Positions 27,172-35,763 of a DNA stretch of 64,000 nt are shown here, piece after piece. Position 1 is the first letter of the stretch. Each line of letters opens with the position of its first letter. Origin of the DNA: Halobacteriales archaeon YIM A00010 (GTDB lineage Archaea > Halobacteriota > Halobacteria > Halobacteriales > Haloarculaceae); contig JAKCFJ010000001.1 in NCBI GenBank assembly GCA_025041175.1, forward strand, positions 2,187,526-2,251,525, in the 5' to 3' direction. The position numbers and the translations under genes were made by a program. The notes below the pieces were generated by a model. It did not search any database and had not been told where the DNA came from. It worked only from the letters and a program-made list of their open reading frames with translations.

Positions 27172-27771
27172 TCAGCCCCACGGATCGCCGGTGCCGTCGG
27201 GCCAGAGCGGGTACCAGTATTCGGTGTCGTCTTCGAGTTCGAGTTCCCCCTCGAGCGCGGTTTGGAGTTTGAACTCGGCGCTGGAGTCGCGTTCGTTGCC
27301 GGGGCGGGGTGCAAACGGGTAGTACGCGCCACGCCGGAACGAGTACACCCAGTAGACGGAAGCGTCCTTTCGGAAGGCAAAAACGGCGGCGAGCAGGCGG
27401 CTGCCAAAGCCCTCCTCCACGAACGTATCGGCAGCGAAATGCATGCTGGTGATCAGGTCTTCGAAATCCGGGTCGTCGAGAATGACCCACTCATACCCGT
27501 GTGAATCGGTGTTGAACCGCGCCTCGGTCCCCGTTTCCTGCCGTCCGGCTTCGAGGATGCGTTTGACCTCCCGCTCTGCTTCCTCGAAAGCCGCGCTGTC
27601 GACGTTCGAAAAACAGAGCGCGGCCTCACCGGTCGGCGCGTAGCCGAGTTCGGCCTCCATCGTGAGGTACGCGGTGCTCATGCCGAACAGATCCTCGGGA
27701 TCGGCCGCGCGGGTGGCGTCCGCCTCGGCGCTGAGACCGAGCACCTGTCGGATCGAATCGAAAACTCCCAT
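27172..27771 (-). CDS. pspAB: PspA-associated protein PspAB
   Basis: A 199-residue protein that matches PspAB, a family seen with PspA-type envelope-stress proteins in actinobacteria and archaea: MGVFDSIRQVLGLS start, DLFGMSTAYLTMEAELGY, and SHGYEWVILDDPDFEDLITSMHFAADTF. The fold is thought to be alpha/beta; the biochemical role is unknown. It ends about 150 bp before the radA start, on the same strand. No PspA gene is in the window. Confidence 0.85.
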   Translation of the reverse strand: MGVFDSIRQVLGLSAEADATRAADPEDLFGMSTAYLTMEAELGYAPTGEAALCFSNVDSAAFEEAEREVKRILEAGRQETGTEARFNTDSHGYEWVILDDPDFEDLITSMHFAADTFVEEGFGSRLLAAVFAFRKDASVYWVYSFRRGAYYPFAPRPGNERDSSAEFKLQTALEGELELEDDTEYWYPLWPDGTGDPWG

Positions 27772-27995
27772 GTATCACTCACGGGCGTGGGGCGGTTTGG
27801 GGTTTTCTATGCTGTCAGCAACGGGTGATTCTTCGTCCCACCGAACGTCGGAAAGCGTCGAGGGGAGAGTTGTGCGAGGCGCTGTTCGGGGACTGGGTTG
27901 TTCATCGATGAGGGCCTTGTTTAGACGCGGAGCAACAGTCAGTTCCTTTCCCTGATGACGCTATGAATCAGCCGCTCAATGAACCTGCGAGTGTA

Positions 27996-28207
27996 TCAGT
28001 CACTGAAAAGCCAGTTGCCAAGAAAGGTGATGACCGCGAAGCCGAGTCCAAAGACGGCCCGAGAGGTGCCGCGGTTGCGAATGGCTCACCGCTAATAGCT
28101 ATCTGTGCACCAATGGACGTGAGACTCGGAATGACCGCGGCGAGGACGAACCAGAGCAGTGGTCGCGCCTCCAACCATTCGTTGGCGGTTTGGTGGGAAC
28201 CACTCAT
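27996..28207 (-). pseudogene. Small two-span membrane protein with frameshift
   Basis: The frame from 28207 starts MSGSHQTANEWL, has one membrane helix, and then becomes Pro/Ser-rich and unlike a protein end. From about 28090 the next frame reads AIRNRGTSRAVFGLGFAVITFL then GNWLFSD and stops at 27996-27998. Together they make a normal two-helix protein of about 70 residues, so a one-base indel near 28080-28095 is likely. No programmed-shift signal is seen. It might also be a sequencing error. Confidence 0.55.
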
Positions 28208-28318
28208 ATACACTCAACCAACTATATCTTATTCCCTGGCATCAAAAATATTTCCTCGCAACAGGAATTGACTCACGCTCTGTACTGAACGATAGGCGGG
28301 CCTCGGTACTGACCGGAA

Positions 28319-28862
28319 TTAGGGAGCACGTTCGATATTTCTCACAGCTGCTTTCAGAACGAGATCTCGGAACTGTCCGAACCACGTCCGTGCCCGGAGC
28401 GTGTCGCCGTAGCACTGCTTGAGCGGGAAGAACACGGCCTCGACGATAGACCGTCGGAGATAGGTATCATCGTCATGTCGGGCGTTATGCGCCATATCCA
28501 GCGAGGAAAACGCCCGATGTTTGATCACTGGCCGAACATCGGCGTCCCGACGTTCTTGGTGGAGGGCATCCGAATCATACCTTTGTCAGCGATAATAGTC
28601 TGGAGCTGGTTGAGAGTTCGTGTGAGTACCTGCCGTCCAACGTGGGTATCGTGTGGCTGCTTCATCGAACAGTGAATATCCAGCATGGTACTGGTTTCAC
28701 CGTCTACCAACGCCATCATCTTCACCGATCTGACGGTGTAGTCTGTCCGATTTGTGTAGTGATGGCTTGCCAAGTACCGGTCGAAGCCAGTTGCGTCGAT
28801 AGCCTGCACCTGGCCGGTATCGTGAAGATTGGCGGAGAGTCGCAGAGGGTGCGCCAGACCGC
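28319..28862 (-). pseudogene. Decayed IS5-type transposase
   Basis: Parts of a DDE transposase of the IS5/ISH1-like group. The first part (28862-28560) reads LHDTGQVQAIDATGFDR with the first Asp, TNRTDYTVRSVKMMALVD, LDIHCSMKQPHDTHVG and IIADKG. A missing base at about 28588 shifts the frame, after which GYDSDALHQERR, IKHRAFSSLDMAHNARHDDD and RARTWFGQFRDLVLKAAVRNIE run to the TAA at 28319. The N-terminal half and element ends are missing, so it cannot transpose. A copy of its tail is at 50600-50690. Confidence 0.8.
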
Positions 28863-28913
28863 CATCTTAAGCTGCTGCTTCCGTGCGCACACGGTCGTAA
28901 AACGACGCCAGAT

Positions 28914-29780
28914 TCACGCGAACTGGATTTCGCGCTCCATGTCCTGGAGCCGTTCGATCCGTTGTTCGGTGCTCGGGTGGGTGCTGAACAGCCGCATGAT
29001 GGATTTCCCCTTGACCGGAATGATGAAGAAGGCGTTCATCTCCGACTGTTCGCGCATGTCCTGATCGGGAACCTTGTCCATCCGGCCCGAGATCTTCATG
29101 AGCGCGGAGGCGAGCGCGCTCGGGTTGCCGGTGATCATCGCCCCGCCCCGATCGGCGGCGTACTCGCGGTAGCGCGAGAGCGCCCGGATGAGGAAAAAGG
29201 AGACGATCCAGACGACCAACGAAACGAGGATGGCGACGAGTGCGCCGGGGCTGTCGTCGTCCCCACCGCCGGTGAACAGCCACCCCCACCGGACGACCAT
29301 GAACGCGATGGTCGAGAGGAACGAGGCGATCGTCATCACCATCACGTCCCGGTTTTTGACGTGGGCAAGCTCGTGGGCCAACACGCCCTCCAGCTCCTCT
29401 TGGTTCAGCGTGTTCATGATGCCGGTGGTGACGCAGACGGTCGCGTCGCTCTGGGAGCGACCGGTGGCGAATGCGTTCGGGACCCGGGAATCCGTGACCG
29501 CGACCGTCGGCTTCGGGAGGTCTGCCTGCTGTGAGAGCCGCGAGATCGAGGCGTGGAGTTCGGGGTACTCATCCTCGCTCACCTCGCGTGCGCCCATCGT
29601 GTACAACGCGAGCTTGTCGCTGAAAAACAGCTGACCGAGCAAAAACACGCCCACCACGGGCATGACGATCCACATTCCCGCTCTTGCCAGTATCGCGACA
29701 AAGACGATGTACAGGGCGAACAGCAGGAACATCGTGAGGGCCATCCGCCCCCGGAGGTTCCAATCCGATTGCCACTCCAT
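28914..29780 (-). CDS. htpX: Membrane zinc protease HtpX
   Basis: A metalloprotease of the M48 family (288 residues) that degrades misfolded membrane proteins. Two membrane helices lie at about residues 12-33 and 36-55. HELAH at 136-140 holds the two His and the catalytic Glu. REYAADRGG at about 206 gives the third metal ligand Glu. Two more helices follow at about 147-166 and 180-197. The C-terminal STHPSTEQRIERLQ motif is typical. It lies just beside the transposase relic. Confidence 0.93.
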   Translation of the reverse strand: MEWQSDWNLRGRMALTMFLLFALYIVFVAILARAGMWIVMPVVGVFLLGQLFFSDKLALYTMGAREVSEDEYPELHASISRLSQQADLPKPTVAVTDSRVPNAFATGRSQSDATVCVTTGIMNTLNQEELEGVLAHELAHVKNRDVMVMTIASFLSTIAFMVVRWGWLFTGGGDDDSPGALVAILVSLVVWIVSFFLIRALSRYREYAADRGGAMITGNPSALASALMKISGRMDKVPDQDMREQSEMNAFFIIPVKGKSIMRLFSTHPSTEQRIERLQDMEREIQFA

Positions 29781-30134
29781 ATCCAGAATACACGGTCAGG
29801 AACATATAGCCCCTCCGCTATGCGATCAGTGACAGCACAGCACACAGCCATGGTGGGCACGACGCCTTCGATGTTCGTCGAACAATCGGCGATGAAACGC
29901 AAAGCGGCGGCTGTGTCGTTTGAGAGGCATGTCGCACACAAATCAAAGGGCGCGCCCGGCCCGGTCCCGCCCCCGCCACGCTGGACAGATACGGGACCGT
30001 CTAGAACGAAACAGAGGGGCTACATGACCGTTTCGACGTGTGCCCAATGTGTCCGGTCGCCGGCGAAGACAATAGTTCGACGCGGAGCGATCCGAGTGAG
30101 ATGGTTTAAACGCGCCGCGACAGTACCATCACCA
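29781..30134. other. 354-bp gap between divergent htpX and nmd3
   Basis: GC-rich with open frames on both strands, but none shows a recognisable protein. The only clear signal is a TATA-like TTTAAA at 30105-30110 before nmd3. Confidence 0.4.
30105..30110 (+). promoter_or_regulatory. TATA box of nmd3
   Basis: TTTAAA in GC-rich surroundings, 25-30 bp before the nmd3 ATG at 30135. This spacing suits a leaderless transcript, common in haloarchaea. Confidence 0.6.
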
Positions 30135-31250
30135 ATGAGTTCCGGCGAGTTCTGTCCTCGGTGTGGCGATCCGATCGAGCCGCGAGCGGAGCCCCTCCCC
30201 GGCAACCCGAGCGGCCGTCGGGCACAGCTGTGTGATGCGTGCTACTTCGAGGAGTTCGATCTCGTGGACGCGCCGGAGGAGCTCGTCGTTCGGATCTGTT
30301 CCCGCTGTGGGGCGGTCGAGCGCGGCGAGCAGTGGGTCGACATCGGCGCAGAGGATTACACGGACGTGGCCATCGAGGAGACCACAGAAACCCTCGGGAT
30401 TCACGTCGACGCCAGCGACGTGGAATGGGTGGTCGATCCCGAACAGATCGATCAGAACACGGTCGAGATGCACTGTTATTTCACGGGGATCGTTCGCGAG
30501 ACGGCGATCGAGACCGAGCACAGTGTTCGGGTGCGGTTCAGCCGGGAAACGTGTACGCGCTGTTCGCGCATCGCGGGCGACTACTACGCTAGCACCGTCC
30601 AGGTCCGCGCCGGGGACCGCACGCCGACCGAGGAGGAAACAGCCCGCGCCACCGAGATCGCCCGCGAACTCGTCGCCAAGCGCGAAGCGACCGGCGACCG
30701 CAACGCCTTCATCACCGAGATCAGCGATCGCCCCGGAGGAGTGGACGTGCGCCTCTCGACCACACAGCTCGGTCGGACCGTCGCCGACCACATCCAGCGG
30801 GAACTCGGTGGAACGGTGACGGACTCGCAGACGCTCGTCACCGAAGACGAGGACGGCAACGAGGTGTACCGGGTTACCTACGCCGTCCGGCTCCCGCCGT
30901 TTCCCCCCGGAGCCGTCGTCAAACCGGACGGTGAGGTCCCGATTCTCGTTCGCAGCGCTCGCGGCAATCTGAAAGGACAACGACTCACGACCGGGGAGCA
31001 GTACGAGGCCGACGCCGAGGACGGGATCACACCCGACGCCCGCCGACTCGGTGACGTCGCCGACGCTCGAGAAACAACGCTCGTCGCCGTCGAAGACGAC
31101 CACGCTGTTCAGGTGCTCGATCCCGACACCTACGAGGCAAAAACCATTCCGCGCCCGTCGTATCTCGATCCCGAGACAGACACCGTGAGCGTCCTGAAAC
31201 ACGCCGACGGGCTGCACGTGCTTCCAGAGAACGCGATCGAAGATTCGTGA
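30135..31250 (+). CDS. NMD3-family ribosome export/biogenesis protein
   Basis: A 371-residue archaeal homolog of eukaryotic NMD3, which binds the large ribosomal subunit. The N-terminus has zinc-binding Cys pairs: FCPRCG (7, 10), LCDAC (33, 36), ICSRCG (55, 58) and TCTRC later. Next is the long conserved NMD3 domain with FITEISDRPGGVDVRL, and the C-terminus has further beta-rich domains. The exact archaeal role is unproven. A TATA box at 30105 fixes the start at 30135. The frame is open far upstream but without similarity. Confidence 0.9.
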   Translation: MSSGEFCPRCGDPIEPRAEPLPGNPSGRRAQLCDACYFEEFDLVDAPEELVVRICSRCGAVERGEQWVDIGAEDYTDVAIEETTETLGIHVDASDVEWVVDPEQIDQNTVEMHCYFTGIVRETAIETEHSVRVRFSRETCTRCSRIAGDYYASTVQVRAGDRTPTEEETARATEIARELVAKREATGDRNAFITEISDRPGGVDVRLSTTQLGRTVADHIQRELGGTVTDSQTLVTEDEDGNEVYRVTYAVRLPPFPPGAVVKPDGEVPILVRSARGNLKGQRLTTGEQYEADAEDGITPDARRLGDVADARETTLVAVEDDHAVQVLDPDTYEAKTIPRPSYLDPETDTVSVLKHADGLHVLPENAIEDS

Positions 31251-31308
31251 GACCCGGGGTTCGAACATCGCCACTACCAGGAGAACCAGAGAGGGCGGTC
31301 GGCGTGGG

Positions 31309-31569
31309 TCACTCGCGCTGGTCGCGGTACACGACGACGTCCTGACCGGCTCGGCGGACGGTAACAGCAACGTCGCCATCGAGCCGCCTGCTCGCCGACC
31401 GGATCGTGGTCTCCAACTGGGCGAGCTGATCGGCGTCCGGATCGCAGTCAGCGAGGGACCGACACTGATCCGCGAGCGAGGCCAATCGTTCGCTGACGAG
31501 TCCGCTCTCTACCGTTTCGCTCGCCTCTTCGAGTCGAATGCTTGCGCGCCGGAGGGTCTCACCGCTCAT
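31309..31569 (-). CDS. Hypothetical helical protein downstream of helicase
   Basis: An 86-residue protein with two amphipathic helices that look able to coil (about residues 4-28 and 37-58), then a basic C-terminal strand pair (VAVTVRRAGQDVVVYRDQRE). It runs in the same direction as the helicase and starts 108 bp after it. An in-frame ATG at 31602 is another possible start. No named family could be assigned with confidence. Confidence 0.55.
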   Translation of the reverse strand: MSGETLRRASIRLEEASETVESGLVSERLASLADQCRSLADCDPDADQLAQLETTIRSASRRLDGDVAVTVRRAGQDVVVYRDQRE

Positions 31570-31676
31570 ACTATCTTCCACGTGGATATCAAATATAATC
31601 ATTCTGATCCGCGGTTTGGGATCAAGGACGAACGACGCTCCCGATCGGACCACAGCCTCGACGATTCGGCGGGTGA

Positions 31677-33392
31677 TCACTGCCAAACGTCGTCGAGGGG
31701 ATGATCTTCGATCGAGGTGGTGGTCGAAGAAGCGTTCGATCGACGCCCGGGGGAGTCCGAGAGCGCTGCGCTCGGATCGAACGCCGGAAGCTCCGGGGCA
31801 TCCATGCGGTCGATCTGCGCTTTGAACCACGGCGGGACGTCGTGGCGCGCCCGCTCGAACAGATCCAGGAGGCTATCGTCTGCGAGGTAGGTCGCGCCGT
31901 AGTCGGAAGGGGATCTGACGACGCGGCCACAGGCTTGAATCACGGTGCCTAGCGCGCTGCGGTAGTACCACCCCCACTGACCGTCGTCGAGCCGGCTGGC
32001 AACGCGCGAATCACGCGTGTTCGGAAACGGCGCCTTACACAACACCTGCCACCGGGCGAGATCACCCACCAGATCGAGCGCTTCCTCCATCTTCACCGAC
32101 AGCAACACCGTCGATGTATCGCGCTTCCACGAGGAGAGAACAGCGTCACGATCCGCCCGTTCGTGCGACCGAACGCGATCCTCGACCCCGAAGTCGGACA
32201 GCAGCGACCCGAGCTGCTCAGCGATCGCGTAGGAGTGACAGTGAACGATGCCTTTCTCACCGGAATGGTGTTGCATGAGACGAACGAGGAGGCGAGCGAT
32301 CTTCGGGAGCGTCTCGTCGCGGCGTTCGTACGTCATTTTCCCCTGCGTCACGTCGAACAGCGGTCGGTTTTCGACGGGGAACGTGTGTTCGACATCGACG
32401 AGCGCCACGCGGGACGGGTCGAGCCCCGTCTGGTGACAGAACGCGTCTTTGTTCAGGATGGTCGCCGAAAGCAACGCGAACGACGCGGCGCGGTCCCAGA
32501 CGGTGTGAGTGAGGTACCGCTCGGGGTTCATCGGTTTGATCGTGAGGGGCGAGCCGTCGCCAGCGTGCTGGTCGGCGATCCACGTCGTCGCGCTCTCGGG
32601 ATCGCGGGCGTCGGTGACGAACCACTGCAGCTCACCCACGAGTTCGGCCAGCCGGTCGCGCGCGGCCGTCTCCGTGGCGCTGAGTTCGGGTTCGCGCTGG
32701 AGTTCGTGGCGCTTGCGATCACAGACGGAAGCGAGGGTGTCGGCGTACTCGATGGCACTATCCACGCCAGAGATCTCCGGGGCAGGGGTGCGATCCCAGA
32801 CGGGGACGGTGTCGGGACCGAGTTCGATCGTGGCGTACATCTCCGCCCAGTCGGCGAGACCGTGGGCCTCGTCGATGACGAGCACGTCGCGCTGGCCGAA
32901 CACCTCCGAACCGGCCGTCTGCATGAAATACGCCAGCGTCATCGCAGCGATCGGGCGGTTGGCCGCGAGATCCCGGTCCGAAAAGTACGGACACCGGTGT
33001 TTGACGGGACAATCGAACCCCGTCTCGCGGGCACACGGCGCGCGATCGACCGGCGTCGTCGTCTCGCCCGGCAGGACACACGAGTAGTTGCCCTTCCCCC
33101 GGATGACGTTTAAATCCTCGAGCAAGGGATCGGTCGCCACGTCGTCCAGCTGTGAGACCTGGGGCGTGGTGTAGTACGCCCCGATCGGCTGTCCCGGCTC
33201 GGCCTCCCCGGCTCGACGGGCACAGCCGGCGATCGCGCGCGCGAGCAACGACTTGCCGCTGCCGGTGGGCGCACGCACGAGCACCACGTCGTTGCCAGCC
33301 TCGAACGCCGCCCGAACGTCGTCGAGGGCGTGTCGTTGGGCACCGCGGTACGCGTCGGCCGGAAATTCGGATTCAATGCGCGTTGGATTCAC
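31677..33392 (-). CDS. XPD/DinG-like ATP-dependent DNA helicase
   Basis: A superfamily 2 helicase of 571 residues. Walker A APTGSGKS is at 41-48 and the DEAH box DEAHGLAD at 174. Between them four Cys (105, 120, 128, 134) match the iron-sulfur cluster of the XPD/Rad3/DinG class. Motif VI QACGRVVRSPSDYG is near the C-terminus. Such helicases unwind 5' to 3' in repair. It could depend on the SUF system also encoded here. The C-terminal tail is rich in Ser/Pro. Confidence 0.9.
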   Translation of the reverse strand: MNPTRIESEFPADAYRGAQRHALDDVRAAFEAGNDVVLVRAPTGSGKSLLARAIAGCARRAGEAEPGQPIGAYYTTPQVSQLDDVATDPLLEDLNVIRGKGNYSCVLPGETTTPVDRAPCARETGFDCPVKHRCPYFSDRDLAANRPIAAMTLAYFMQTAGSEVFGQRDVLVIDEAHGLADWAEMYATIELGPDTVPVWDRTPAPEISGVDSAIEYADTLASVCDRKRHELQREPELSATETAARDRLAELVGELQWFVTDARDPESATTWIADQHAGDGSPLTIKPMNPERYLTHTVWDRAASFALLSATILNKDAFCHQTGLDPSRVALVDVEHTFPVENRPLFDVTQGKMTYERRDETLPKIARLLVRLMQHHSGEKGIVHCHSYAIAEQLGSLLSDFGVEDRVRSHERADRDAVLSSWKRDTSTVLLSVKMEEALDLVGDLARWQVLCKAPFPNTRDSRVASRLDDGQWGWYYRSALGTVIQACGRVVRSPSDYGATYLADDSLLDLFERARHDVPPWFKAQIDRMDAPELPAFDPSAALSDSPGRRSNASSTTTSIEDHPLDDVWQ

Positions 33393-33663
33393 GGTCGTGT
33401 GGCTCCGTTTGGACGAACAGCCGTGTGAATCACTCGATCACGAGGTGCCGGTTCGACTCGAACGAAACGGGGCGAGCGCACGTCCGTTCCCGGACGGCTC
33501 GTGTGTAGCGTGTGAATTGTCGGGGGTACCGCCCCATCGTATAAAAACCTCGGTGACACGCAGCCAGCAGTCCGACACCGCGATCGATGTCCCTCGATTC
33601 GATATCGTCAGCCTCGTACGAATCACGTTGTGTCATCCGGCGGGAAGCCGACGCGTCGGCATT

Positions 33664-33764
33664 TATACTGTCGGACAGAGCCACGTCTGGATTGCGGGAA
33701 TATCCAGCTGCTGTCTGGCGGTTCACCAGCATCTGATATTCAATCACCTCTGTCCGACAGTATA
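33664..33764. mobile_element. MITE-like element D (101 bp)
   Basis: Perfect 17-bp inverted ends TATACTGTCGGACAGAG / CTCTGTCCGACAGTATA, with a further inner inverted repeat (GAATATCCAGCTGCTG against CAGCATCTGATATTC). It shares ATACTGTCGG with elements A and B but differs inside. Outward, the right end reads GACAGTATATGC, 26 bp before the next ATG. The left end reads GACAGTATAAATG on the minus strand. Both look like TATA boxes. Confidence 0.8.
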
Positions 33765-33766
33765 TG
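33761..33766 (+). promoter_or_regulatory. TATA box in MITE end, for the 33790 gene
   Basis: TATATG overlaps the outer edge of element D and lies 24-29 bp before the ATG at 33790. No other AT-rich box is at this distance. Confidence 0.5.
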
Positions 33767-33789
33767 CGGCGTGAGCGCATGGCTCGAAT

Positions 33790-34698
33790 ATGCGCGTACT
33801 CGTCACGGGTGCGACCGGATTCGTCGGCAGCCGTCTGGTGCCCGCGCTGCTCGATGGGGGACACGAGGTGGTTGCGCTGGTCCGCGATCGGGAGCGATAC
33901 GACCAGCCCGCAGGCGTGACTGTCATCGAGGGGGATCTACTCGAGGTGGGGAGCTTCGAGCGCGCGCTGTCAGGGATCGACGCGGCGTACTACCTCGTCC
34001 ATTCGATGCGAACCGACGGCTCGTTCGAAAAATGTGACCGTCGAGCGGCGCGCAACTTCGTCCGGGCGACCGACGGGTCGGACCTCAACCGCGTCATCTA
34101 TCTCAGTGGACTCGGAACGACCGCGAGCCGACTGTCGAACCACCTCCGTTCGCGCCGCGAGGTCGAGCGGATCCTCGACGCCGGCGACTACGATCTGACG
34201 ACCCTCCGGGCAGCGATCATCGTCGGTACCGGAAGCGCCGGCTACGAAATCATCCGCCGGCTCGCAACCCGGTTTCCCGTGCTGATCGCTCCCACAGGGA
34301 TCGACACCCGGTGTCAACCGATCGCCATCGACGACGCCATCGAATACCTCGTCGGCGTGCTCTCGGTGCCGGAGACGGCAGACGGCACGTTCGAGATCGG
34401 TGGGCCGGACGTGCTCACCTACAGGGAGATGCTGCGACGAATCGCGCGCGTAACGCGGGATCGAACGCCGCTGATCGTGACGATTCCAGTCGATTCCTCG
34501 CGGTTGTCCGGGCGCGGCGTGGCGTTGCTGACCGGCGTGTCACCCCGCGTCGCCACACCGCTGCTCGACGGACTCGACGACCCGGTCGTCGCAACCGATA
34601 CGCGCATCCAGACGCTCATCCCGATCGAACGAACGCCGTTCGAGCAGGCGCTCGAACGGACGGTCCCACCGGACGACACGCGGAGCGAGAGACGATGA
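33790..34698 (+). CDS. NAD(P)H-binding protein of the atypical SDR (NmrA/NDUFA9-like) group
   Basis: A 302-residue Rossmann protein. It starts MRVLVTGATGFVGSRLV, the Gly-x-x-Gly-x-x-Gly motif of the extended/atypical short-chain dehydrogenases. YLSGLG takes the place of the classical Tyr-Lys site, and IAIDDAIEYLVGVL is typical of the NDUFA9-like group. The role may be cofactor binding or quinone-linked reduction. The stop overlaps the next start (ATGA), so a membrane protein is coupled. Its promoter may come from a MITE end. Confidence 0.75.
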   Translation: MRVLVTGATGFVGSRLVPALLDGGHEVVALVRDRERYDQPAGVTVIEGDLLEVGSFERALSGIDAAYYLVHSMRTDGSFEKCDRRAARNFVRATDGSDLNRVIYLSGLGTTASRLSNHLRSRREVERILDAGDYDLTTLRAAIIVGTGSAGYEIIRRLATRFPVLIAPTGIDTRCQPIAIDDAIEYLVGVLSVPETADGTFEIGGPDVLTYREMLRRIARVTRDRTPLIVTIPVDSSRLSGRGVALLTGVSPRVATPLLDGLDDPVVATDTRIQTLIPIERTPFEQALERTVPPDDTRSERR

Positions 34699-35420
34699 CA
34701 GAAAAGCAGATCGAATTCGGTGAGGCGTGGGTGTACGAGAGCATCGTCGCCGCCCTTCCCGGTATCGACCTTTCGAGACCGGTCGCAATAACCATTCAGC
34801 TCGGCTTCTTCGAGGTGGGGATCCTGCTGGCAGCGTGGTACTACGATCTCTGGTCGGCGGTCATCCCCGGGACGGCAGCGATCCTCGTCGCTGCCATCGG
34901 AAGCGTCGAGATGCTCCGGATCTCCACGCTGGTTCGGGGCCAAGCCATGCCCGAAACCTACCGGCGGCTCCTGTTCGGATCGGGCGTGGAAGTCGTGTTG
35001 AGCGTGCTCGCGTTCGTCGCCATCGTCACCCACCTGTTCGTCTTCGACGACCAACGCCTCATCACCCGGCTCATGGGTCCGCAGCCGCCGATCGCCATCG
35101 TGTATCTGCTGTTGTTGATCCTCTGGGACGTCTGCTATCGCATCGGAACGGGCTGGTGGACCTCCGTCACGGCGCTGTGGCGGTCGTGGCGCTACTACAC
35201 CCAGTTCGACGCACGAACTGCTCGCGCACTCCGTCGGGCCGACGTCGAAAACGTCACGTTCGGCGCTCTCCAACTCCTGTTACTCCCGTTTCTTCCACAA
35301 CAACCCGTGCTCGCAACCGCGCTCGTCTCTCACGTCGCTGCCGTCGGCGTCGTCACTGGGGCGTCGATCCTCCTCCTAACGCGTCGAATCGTGGAAGTCG
35401 AGGACACTAGTTCGATTTGA
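34695..35420 (+). CDS. Polytopic membrane protein coupled to NAD-binding protein
   Basis: A 241-residue protein with about five or six membrane helices and an N-terminal amphipathic stretch. Notable pieces are FFEVGILLAAWYYDLW, VEVVLSVLAFVAIVTHLFVF, IAIVYLLLLILWDVCYRIG and a last helix before a short acidic end. It starts inside the stop codon of the upstream NAD-binding protein gene (ATGA), implying translational coupling and a joint membrane redox or transport function. No family recognised. Confidence 0.65.
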   Translation: MTEKQIEFGEAWVYESIVAALPGIDLSRPVAITIQLGFFEVGILLAAWYYDLWSAVIPGTAAILVAAIGSVEMLRISTLVRGQAMPETYRRLLFGSGVEVVLSVLAFVAIVTHLFVFDDQRLITRLMGPQPPIAIVYLLLLILWDVCYRIGTGWWTSVTALWRSWRYYTQFDARTARALRRADVENVTFGALQLLLLPFLPQQPVLATALVSHVAAVGVVTGASILLLTRRIVEVEDTSSI

Positions 35421-35580
35421 TCTGCTTGAACTTATCGAGGAGTACCTCCGTAGAGTCACCGGAGTCATACGTGAGCGTCCCGCGGTACTCCACCCGCTCG
35501 TCGTCAAAATCGGCGTCGACAACGCCGTTTTTCGCTTCACGACGTTCGTACTCGTCCTCGTCAAAGGCACCCATTGACAT
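35407..35580 (-). CDS. DUF5786 family protein
   Basis: A 57-residue acidic haloarchaeal protein. The opening MSMGAFDEDEYERREAKN and the end STEVLLDKFKQIKSN match DUF5786 as I remember it. No function is known; the size and charge suggest a small cytoplasmic binding protein. Its 3' end overlaps the convergent membrane protein gene by 14 bp. An in-frame start at 35601 is less likely. Confidence 0.75.
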   Translation of the reverse strand: MSMGAFDEDEYERREAKNGVVDADFDDERVEYRGTLTYDSGDSTEVLLDKFKQIKSN

Positions 35581-35763
35581 GGTATGAATAATCCTTACCA
35601 ATTGAAGCTTATCAATGTAACGGTGGTTCTAGTTAAAAATGAAAACTGTTAGCGCTGACTGATTGATAGGCGTACGGAGTACAACGAACGCAATCCGCGG
35701 GGAACAGCCGGTGGGGCGTGCGAGAGCGGAATCGATAAACTCGTCGGAACCCTACCCGCGAGC

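Larger units (their letters stand above)
33393..33789. other. Gap between divergent genes, holding MITE-like element D
   Basis: 397 bp with no gene. A TATAAAAA stretch lies at about 33540-33546, pointing to the right. The last 126 bp hold MITE-like element D and the start region of the NAD-binding protein gene. Confidence 0.45.
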
